The translations under genes were made by a program, and so were the position numbers. 38,484 bases of DNA, from assembly GCA_905198295.1 (NCBI GenBank), contig CAJKBW010000019.1, positions 1 to 38,484 on the forward strand, read 5' to 3'. Below the pieces are notes generated by a model that saw only the letters and a list, made by a program, of their open reading frames with translations, searched no databases and was not told the origin of the DNA. The stretch comes from an uncultured Oscillospiraceae bacterium. GTDB taxonomy: Bacteria > Bacillota > Clostridia > Oscillospirales > Acutalibacteraceae. Shown here in pieces: positions 33,520 to 38,484 of the stretch; positions within the stretch are counted from its first letter, which is position 1; each line of letters opens with the position of its first letter.

Positions 33520-35160
33520 CTATACTTTGCCGCCAAACAGAACCTGCATGCAGCAGCGGTGATCATCACCGTTTTCCTTATCGATCATACCGTCCAGCGG
33601 CTCCAGAATGTATTCCGTCTGCGGAATCCGGAAACGGCCCTGCCCAAGCGGTTCGATATCATCCGGGCAGACCCGCAAAGCCTCGTCGGTCTGCACGCCG
33701 AGCAGCAGCGGTCCATACTGGTATTTCACTCCGAAGCTCTTCGCGCGTTTGCGCAGCGGAGCCTCCGTCCGAAGAGGAATCGAATAGGTAATCTCCGTAC
33801 GGCAGCCGGAAGAAAACGGCAGGATTATGCCATCTTCCGTCGGAAGGGAGGAAACAGCAGTCTTCCCCTCATCCGATGCGATACGGATTGCCTCCGCCGT
33901 TTCCGGAAGATACAGCCGTACATGTTTCCAACGGCCTTCTCCCTCCATCTCCAGTGTAACCCGGGTATCCCGCGGAAAATCTGCCCGCATCCGTATACGC
34001 TGGCCATCAAGCTCGATATCCGCATCCCCTGGACGAAGAATATACAGCGTATCGGCATCTGTGCGCAACATATTTTCGGCTGCCCGTGCCAGCCCCTCGC
34101 CGCCGCGCATGGTGCAGCACCAATAGGCCTCAAAATATTCTTCTTTCGGATGCACAAACGGTTCCTGCGCCCCGACGCAGTTGTCACAACCGAAGCCGCC
34201 ATTGCTGCGCTGGGCAAATCCCATCGCATTATAGAAAATACGCTGCGCTATAAGGAGATATCGGCTATCCCCGGTATTGTCAAAAAATCCCGAGGCCAGC
34301 ATATACGAGTCAATCACAGCACAAGGTTCCGTCCAGCCCGGACGATCAAACCAGTTATCGTTGGCATAATTTTCGGTCATCCCTTCCCGGCAATACAGTG
34401 CAAACAGCTCTTCGGCCGTTCGCAAAAAGCTTTCGTCACCGGTACTCTCATAAAAGCGCAGGATACCGCGCGCAGCGGAAAGGGACGCATGTGTCTGCAT
34501 CGAGGCGCCGACAAAATCGATCTGCCGAAAGACAGCGATCATCTCTTCCAGCAGCCGCTTCACCCGCGCGTCGGACGTCCGCTCATAATACTGGCTCAAT
34601 CCATCAAGCGCCATAAAAGCGCAGCCGATATCGGTGGAAAGATACCAGTGTCCCGCCAGCGCACCGGTACGACTGCCGGCAGCGCTTCCGGTACGCTCAC
34701 GTACGGCCGGATCCGTCGGATAGCCGGCATAATATCCCGCAGCAGGAAGATACAGATTCTCAATAATACGGTCGGCCAGCTGAGCAGCATGTGTGTCCTG
34801 TTTCCATGCTGCATATTCCAGCAATCCCCGCAGCAGCCAGTTATGACCGGAAAACTGCTGCTCGTCAAATACGTCGGCAGGCAGCACTTCACCAAGATAG
34901 CCCCGGCTGTTCAGCCGTTCTTCCAACCGTTCCAGTATCCGCTGGAGATATGCAGGTTCACGCCCGCTCACCTGCGCCAGCATGGTAAGCGCCAGGATAG
35001 TCCGGCCTTCCCAATCCGCTGGCCAGCCCGCCTGATCCGCTTTGAAAACCATATCCGGCTTATACCATCCGCTTTCCAGCCGGGCGTAATTCTTGATAAT
35101 CCGATAGGCCAGATCGCCTCTAACCTGAATAGACGAAAAAGGCAGCTTTTCCCACTTCAT
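33520..35160 (-). CDS. Glycoside hydrolase family 127 beta-L-arabinofuranosidase (DUF1680)
   Basis: 546 residues. An (alpha/alpha)6 barrel N-terminal domain (~1-360) and beta-sandwich C-terminal part (~380-540). The zinc and nucleophile residues of GH127 HypBA1 are matched: Glu278 and Cys280 in TEPCAV, and Cys348-Cys349 in YWCCTMRGGEG; one of this Cys pair is the catalytic nucleophile. The enzyme removes beta-L-arabinofuranose from plant glycoproteins or related glycans. No signal peptide is seen, so it works in the cytoplasm on imported oligosaccharide. The ATG lies 12 bp after the C_GCAxxG_C_C gene with GGAG 8 bases upstream; it ends that operon. No transporter is near. Confidence 0.9.
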   Translation of the reverse strand: MKWEKLPFSSIQVRGDLAYRIIKNYARLESGWYKPDMVFKADQAGWPADWEGRTILALTMLAQVSGREPAYLQRILERLEERLNSRGYLGEVLPADVFDEQQFSGHNWLLRGLLEYAAWKQDTHAAQLADRIIENLYLPAAGYYAGYPTDPAVRERTGSAAGSRTGALAGHWYLSTDIGCAFMALDGLSQYYERTSDARVKRLLEEMIAVFRQIDFVGASMQTHASLSAARGILRFYESTGDESFLRTAEELFALYCREGMTENYANDNWFDRPGWTEPCAVIDSYMLASGFFDNTGDSRYLLIAQRIFYNAMGFAQRSNGGFGCDNCVGAQEPFVHPKEEYFEAYWCCTMRGGEGLARAAENMLRTDADTLYILRPGDADIELDGQRIRMRADFPRDTRVTLEMEGEGRWKHVRLYLPETAEAIRIASDEGKTAVSSLPTEDGIILPFSSGCRTEITYSIPLRTEAPLRKRAKSFGVKYQYGPLLLGVQTDEALRVCPDDIEPLGQGRFRIPQTEYILEPLDGMIDKENGDDHRCCMQVLFGGKV

Positions 35161-35171
35161 TTGACATTCTC

Positions 35172-35609
35172 CTAATCTTCCAACCGTTCATGTGTCTCAA
35201 ACTGCCCCGGAAACAGCGTTTCTTCCACGATCCAAGCGCAATCCTCCACGCATCCGCGGCAGCTGCGCAGTTTCACGCCGCCGTTTCCGCGCAGCTCACG
35301 GCACACGATCGATGTGTTCATCTCCCGAAATCGTTCCGCCATTTTCCGTCCGAGAGCATAAGTTTCCCGCTGCGTAGCGGGGGCAGGACACCCGGAACTG
35401 TTTTTCAAACCCGCCAGCATAACCATTGCACACACGCTGCCGCAGGTTTCCTGCATTCCGCTGATTCCCACACCAAAGCCCTCCGAAGCCCGGTAGGCAT
35501 CCTCCTCCGGCAGCCCCAGCAGTTCACTGTATGTGCACACCACCGCCTGGCAGCAGTTATATCCCCGCTGCCGTTTCTGCACCGCTTGTTCGACAAGGCT
35601 CTTTTCCAT
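35172..35609 (-). CDS. C_GCAxxG_C_C-family putative redox protein
   Basis: 145 residues from ATG at 35609. Cysteines fall in the family pattern: C19, C20 and C25 in YNCCQAVVC; C56 and C60 in TCGSVCAMVMLAGL; C103; and C117, C120 and C124 in CRGCVEDC. The family is named for this spacing and is thought to bind metal or act in redox reactions in anaerobes; its substrate is unknown. It lies 22 bp after the small membrane gene and 12 bp before the GH127 gene on one transcript. A longer frame reaching 35660 would overlap the upstream gene and was not chosen. Confidence 0.86.
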   Translation of the reverse strand: MEKSLVEQAVQKRQRGYNCCQAVVCTYSELLGLPEEDAYRASEGFGVGISGMQETCGSVCAMVMLAGLKNSSGCPAPATQRETYALGRKMAERFREMNTSIVCRELRGNGGVKLRSCRGCVEDCAWIVEETLFPGQFETHERLED

Positions 35610-35631
35610 AAAGCCAGCACCTTCCGTTTCA

Positions 35632-36048
35632 TCAAATATCGGATTCTTCGTCTTCTCCATCCATCTCGTCAGCAGGATCTGCCGCTTTTTTCTGCAGTGC
35701 CCTGGGTGCCTCCATCAGATCAGGGGTAGGCGGTGTGACCTTTTTCTCATCCCCAATATGATAACGGATCAGCCACCATACCGCAGCCGCCAATAAAACA
35801 GCGTCCAGGATCCACGTCCCCCATTCCGGCACATACAGGCTGCTCATCAGCGCTTTATGCACCGCAACAAGGCACAGCCATACCGCTGCTATGGCCACCG
35901 CACAAAAGACGTACCGCTTCGCACGCTGTCCCGGAAAGGTGCGTCGAGTCACGGCATAGCCGCCCACCAGAGAAACCAGTGCAAGGCTGACCAGCGTGAC
36001 CCAGCTTGCCTCTCTGAGCATATCGCGTATCATTGTCAGAGTATTCAC
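35632..36048 (-). CDS. Small membrane protein, unknown function
   Basis: 138 residues from a GTG at 36048 that overlaps the lysozyme stop codon (GTGA), implying coupled translation. Three hydrophobic segments (about 15-33, 46-66 and 78-95) are followed by a hydrophilic tail ending in the acidic EMDGEDEESDI. It matches no family I recognise. ATGs at codons 6 and 10 are alternative starts without ribosome sites. Confidence 0.7.
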   Translation of the reverse strand: MNTLTMIRDMLREASWVTLVSLALVSLVGGYAVTRRTFPGQRAKRYVFCAVAIAAVWLCLVAVHKALMSSLYVPEWGTWILDAVLLAAAVWWLIRYHIGDEKKVTPPTPDLMEAPRALQKKAADPADEMDGEDEESDI

Positions 36049-37175
36049 TCGGCTTCACCACTTTTCTGCAGATGATTATACCCATTTTCCCGCAGGTACG
36101 AGGGATAGTCAAACACCCCTACATTGCGGTCAACATTCCCCACAATCCCGTCCACTGTACCGCAGCTGGTATACTGCCAGATGCGGTAACGGAAGGGAAA
36201 ATCGGTACTGTCGCTAAAATGAGCCAGCCAGATATCTTCTTCGGCTTCGATCTCGCGGGTATTCAGGGCCAGCTGAAACCATTTTTTATTGGAATAAACC
36301 ATCGGATAATATCCCGCCTGACGAATCTCATCACAAAAGGCGAGCGCCATTTCGGTCCGTTTGGCTCGGTTGAGTCCCGCGTGATTGGTACGCGCCTCAT
36401 CAACTGGCTGCCACTCGGTATCATAGACGATCGGGTAGGTCAGCGTATACCCCTCAATCACATCCAGCACGAAACGCGCTTCCTCCCGTGCCTCCTCTGC
36501 ACTGACCGCCTGCGAGTAAACGTATACGCCGCAGTCAATCCCTGCCTGCGCTGCGCCGGCAATATGCTGCTCAAAGCATGGATCGACAACCAGATTACCC
36601 GCATCTCCCCAGCCGCGGAAAGCCGCACGGATAAAGGCGAATTCCACACCGGAAGCTTTCACCGCCTGCCAGTCTACATTACGCTGAAAAGAGGAGACGT
36701 CGATTCCTGCACGGCTGCGCAGAATGCCGTTTTCATCGAAATAATAACGCACGGTATCCATGGTCTGCCACCCGGTTACCGGCTGACCTTCGTAATAAAA
36801 ATACCGCTTATCGCCATCGAGATACCAGCCATGCTCCGGCGGCGGATCATCGGCCGTTACCGGCGGCGCATCTGAAGGCGGTACAGTATCCTCCGGCGGA
36901 ACATCCGGTACATTAATGGTTTCACCCGTGCTCTCCCCCAGCTGAAGCAGGTATTCCTCCCATTCCGGCGCGTTGTCCCACTCCGTCCAGCCGCCCCAGT
37001 CGGACGCGTATTCCTCATCGCCGGGAATATGGATTTCCACCGACGGCGATGTAAACGAGGTCGGCGGATCCGCATGGATATACGGCGGCGGATTGCTGGA
37101 TACCGGTACTGCATGACAGCCCGCGATAATAGCTGCGCATAACAGCACAGCTGTAATACCGCTGATCTTTTTCAT
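36045..37175 (-). CDS. GH25 lysozyme lipoprotein with cell-wall-binding repeat
   Basis: 376 residues from ATG at 37175; a GGAGG lies 17 bases upstream, so in-frame GTGs at 37193 and 37199 remain possible. Lipobox IIAGC (Cys20) anchors it outside the membrane. A Pro/Asp/Thr-rich spacer runs to ~115, then one choline-binding-type repeat (GWYLDGDKRYFYYEGQPVTGW, ~116-150), and the GH25 muramidase domain (~155-365) with Asp159 in GIDVSSFQ and the acid pair Asp252/Glu254 in YDTEW. It cuts the MurNAc-GlcNAc bond of peptidoglycan. It is the first gene of a four-gene set. A minus-strand TATACT at 37220-37225 is a probable -10. Confidence 0.92.
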   Translation of the reverse strand: MKKISGITAVLLCAAIIAGCHAVPVSSNPPPYIHADPPTSFTSPSVEIHIPGDEEYASDWGGWTEWDNAPEWEEYLLQLGESTGETINVPDVPPEDTVPPSDAPPVTADDPPPEHGWYLDGDKRYFYYEGQPVTGWQTMDTVRYYFDENGILRSRAGIDVSSFQRNVDWQAVKASGVEFAFIRAAFRGWGDAGNLVVDPCFEQHIAGAAQAGIDCGVYVYSQAVSAEEAREEARFVLDVIEGYTLTYPIVYDTEWQPVDEARTNHAGLNRAKRTEMALAFCDEIRQAGYYPMVYSNKKWFQLALNTREIEAEEDIWLAHFSDSTDFPFRYRIWQYTSCGTVDGIVGNVDRNVGVFDYPSYLRENGYNHLQKSGEAE

Positions 37176-37255
37176 ACGCTTTATACTGTCCACCTCCACA
37201 GCCCAGCTTCTTTTTTCTCAGTATACAGGATTTTTCGACAAAGGGAAAGGGATTT

Positions 37256-37291
37256 GAAGAAAAAAGGGCGCCGCGAACGCGGCGTCCTTTT
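37256..37291 (-). terminator. Terminator of the 37290-38330 lipoprotein gene
   Basis: A stem of about 13 bp (37262-37267 and 37268-37274 with 37279-37285 and 37286-37291), followed on the minus strand by TTTTTTC. It overlaps the stop codon by two bases. Confidence 0.8.
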
Positions 37292-38330
37292 ATACCAGTT
37301 CTTCAGCGGAACGGTAACTGTCCAAATCGTCCGGCGGCACCAGATTCACCGCTTCTCCCGGCAGACTGTACGCCGTTTCCATAGCAAATGCAAATGACGC
37401 CGACACGGTCTGCCCGGTCGCGGCATCAATCAACTCGGCCATGCAGTTCAGTTCACAGGAAATGTTTTTGAGTGCTCCTTTTTCTATCTGGGCGGTGCAG
37501 CTTACCTCGCTGATGGACAGCGCCTGATAGTACTCTTTGGTAATACCCAGCGGTTCCAAAAGCTCAGCAGCCAAGCGCTCAGCAATGTCGTCTTTGCATG
37601 TGAGCGTCAAAGTTTGACATCCATTTTCTTCCCGCAGCAGAGATATATCCGAAAAACAAGCTTCCTGAAAATCCACACCAGAATCTTCGCTGTTCTCTCC
37701 ATTGAGCAGGGTGGACAGCTCCTCTTCCGAGGCGATGGGAAGTCGAAGCTTCAGCTCCCCGAGGCCCAAATAGGCCATATGATCCCGGTAATACATCAGC
37801 ATCGGCATCCGCATCCCGTCGACTTCTTCATAGCCTGTCATGAGCAGCTCATCATCCATAGAAAATCCGGTGCACTCAAGCCGTCCGAACTGCTTATAGG
37901 TCATCGTCTGGCCAGCAATATCCATAACGGCCGCCAGCGTTATTTCCTGCGAGCCGGACTCACGCCTCATCGCAGCATCCCAGGCTTGCCTGTACAATAC
38001 ACGATAATCCATTTCCTGCGTCTCCGGTTGGCTTTCTTCCGGAGGAGGATCCGGCCTTTCTGTCTCTTCGGTTTCAGTTGGTCCTGGATCCGATTGCGTT
38101 TCCTGCGGCACTGAGGATTCCGGATGATCCGCTTCAGGCACCGTGGTAACCGTCTCTGTCTGTGTTTCGGTTGTGTCGCTTGTTTCCCGCCCGTCTGTTG
38201 AAGACAACGAAGTCTCCGCTTCCCACGATGTATCCGTATCCACAGATGGATCTTTGCCTGTACATCCGGCCAAAGCGGTCAGCAAAAGAGTTCCCGCCAG
38301 AATGCCAGCTGCAATATGTAGTTTTTTCAT
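37290..38330 (-). CDS. Lipoprotein with Thr/Glu/Pro-rich spacer, unknown function
   Basis: 346 residues. The signal peptide ends in LTALAGC (lipidated Cys23). Residues 24-~105 are a low-complexity spacer rich in Thr, Glu, Ser and Pro, followed by a ~240-residue domain (from about EMDYRVLYRQAWD) with alternating hydrophobic strands such as TLAAVMDIAGQTMTYKQFGRL. It looks like a LolA/DUF6612-type beta-rich domain, but I cannot name it firmly. GGAGGGGG lies 5 bases before the ATG. It has its own promoter and terminator and should sit on the outer face of the membrane. Confidence 0.85.
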   Translation of the reverse strand: MKKLHIAAGILAGTLLLTALAGCTGKDPSVDTDTSWEAETSLSSTDGRETSDTTETQTETVTTVPEADHPESSVPQETQSDPGPTETEETERPDPPPEESQPETQEMDYRVLYRQAWDAAMRRESGSQEITLAAVMDIAGQTMTYKQFGRLECTGFSMDDELLMTGYEEVDGMRMPMLMYYRDHMAYLGLGELKLRLPIASEEELSTLLNGENSEDSGVDFQEACFSDISLLREENGCQTLTLTCKDDIAERLAAELLEPLGITKEYYQALSISEVSCTAQIEKGALKNISCELNCMAELIDAATGQTVSASFAFAMETAYSLPGEAVNLVPPDDLDSYRSAEELV

Positions 38331-38406
38331 TGTTCCCCCTCCGATTTCTTCGCGTTTGGCGATTTTATCTAATTATTTTAGATTTATCTCACGTTAAGAT
38401 GTTGCA

Positions 38407-38435
38407 ATTATACACTTCCCGGAGGGGTTATGCAA
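38407..38435 (-). promoter_or_regulatory. Promoter of the lipoprotein gene
   Basis: On the minus strand TTGCAT (38430-38435) and TATAAT (38407-38412), 17 bp apart; the leader is about 70 bases. Confidence 0.78.
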
Positions 38436-38456
38436 TCCGTTTCCAAAATATGTCAC

Positions 38457-38484
38457 AAAAAAAGAGCCCGACAATTGTCGGGCT
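38457..38484 (-). terminator. Terminator of a minus-strand gene beyond the right edge
   Basis: A perfect 8-bp stem with AATT loop (38465-38484) followed on the minus strand by a run of seven T with one C interruption. It sits upstream of the lipoprotein promoter, so it belongs to the next gene outside the window. Confidence 0.8.

Noticed and set aside
33484..35175. A 563-codon plus-strand frame opposite the GH127 gene.
   Set aside because: GH127 catalytic residues are read cleanly on the minus strand; the opposite frame is a compositional shadow without a start signal.

Overview
The window looks like a chromosomal segment of a GC-rich, spore-forming, strictly anaerobic Clostridia member, most likely of the Oscillospiraceae/Ruminococcaceae type. 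The reasons are an [FeFe]-hydrogenase-type sensory cluster, the sporulation genes yabP and yabQ next to divIC, a CIRCE-controlled groESL operon, AGGAGG-type ribosome binding sites, and many gut-anaerobe carbohydrate genes. No phage, insertion sequence or CRISPR array was seen. Function calls rest on motifs read by eye; no database search was run.

Layout. 74-4758 (-): four genes read from a near-consensus promoter: a thioredoxin-like [2Fe-2S] protein, an [FeFe]-hydrogenase-like protein with a PAS domain, a SpoIIE-type phosphatase and a second H-cluster protein. This resembles the phosphatase-linked group C sensory hydrogenases. 4956-5031: tRNA-Thr(TGT). 5293-8544 (+): ilvB-ilvN-ilvC for branched-chain amino acids. 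8797-10748 (-): groES-groEL with a CIRCE operator. 10875-13645 (-): lipid kinase, THUMP RNA methyltransferase, hibernation factor. 13770-15791 (-): amidohydrolase and a lone class I fumarase alpha subunit. 15860-17526 (-): yabP-yabQ-divIC-S1 protein, with a possible sigma-E promoter.

18085-21280 is the most interesting part. It holds a fused nucleotidyltransferase / NahK-like N-acetylhexosamine kinase with a downstream GNAT gene, divergent from a GalE that carries Cys at the sugar-size gatekeeper position. Together these could turn free GlcNAc/GalNAc into interconvertible UDP-HexNAc. 21396-23087 (-): an ECF sigma factor, a small membrane protein and a zinc-ribbon membrane protein, with a promoter that fits ECF autoregulation. 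23203-24702 (-): a membrane-anchored PpiC-type foldase. 25001-25498 (-): a second zinc-ribbon membrane protein. 25809-27323 (+): a family-10-like glycosyl hydrolase lipoprotein.

27359-29908: an IclR regulator divergent from KDPG aldolase and 2-keto-3-deoxygluconate kinase, with a dyad operator candidate between them; this is the lower part of hexuronate catabolism. 30046-32618 (+): an OmpR/HisKA two-component system with a trailing YjbR-like gene. 32688-33416 (-): an AT-rich membrane protein gene unlike its surroundings. 33520-37175 (-): a coupled set of GH25 lysozyme, membrane protein, C_GCAxxG_C_C redox protein and GH127 beta-L-arabinofuranosidase. 37290-38330 (-): a lipoprotein with a Thr/Glu/Pro linker. 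The right edge is the terminator of a gene lying outside the window. Most transcription units are separated by clear rho-independent terminators, which makes the operon limits fairly firm.
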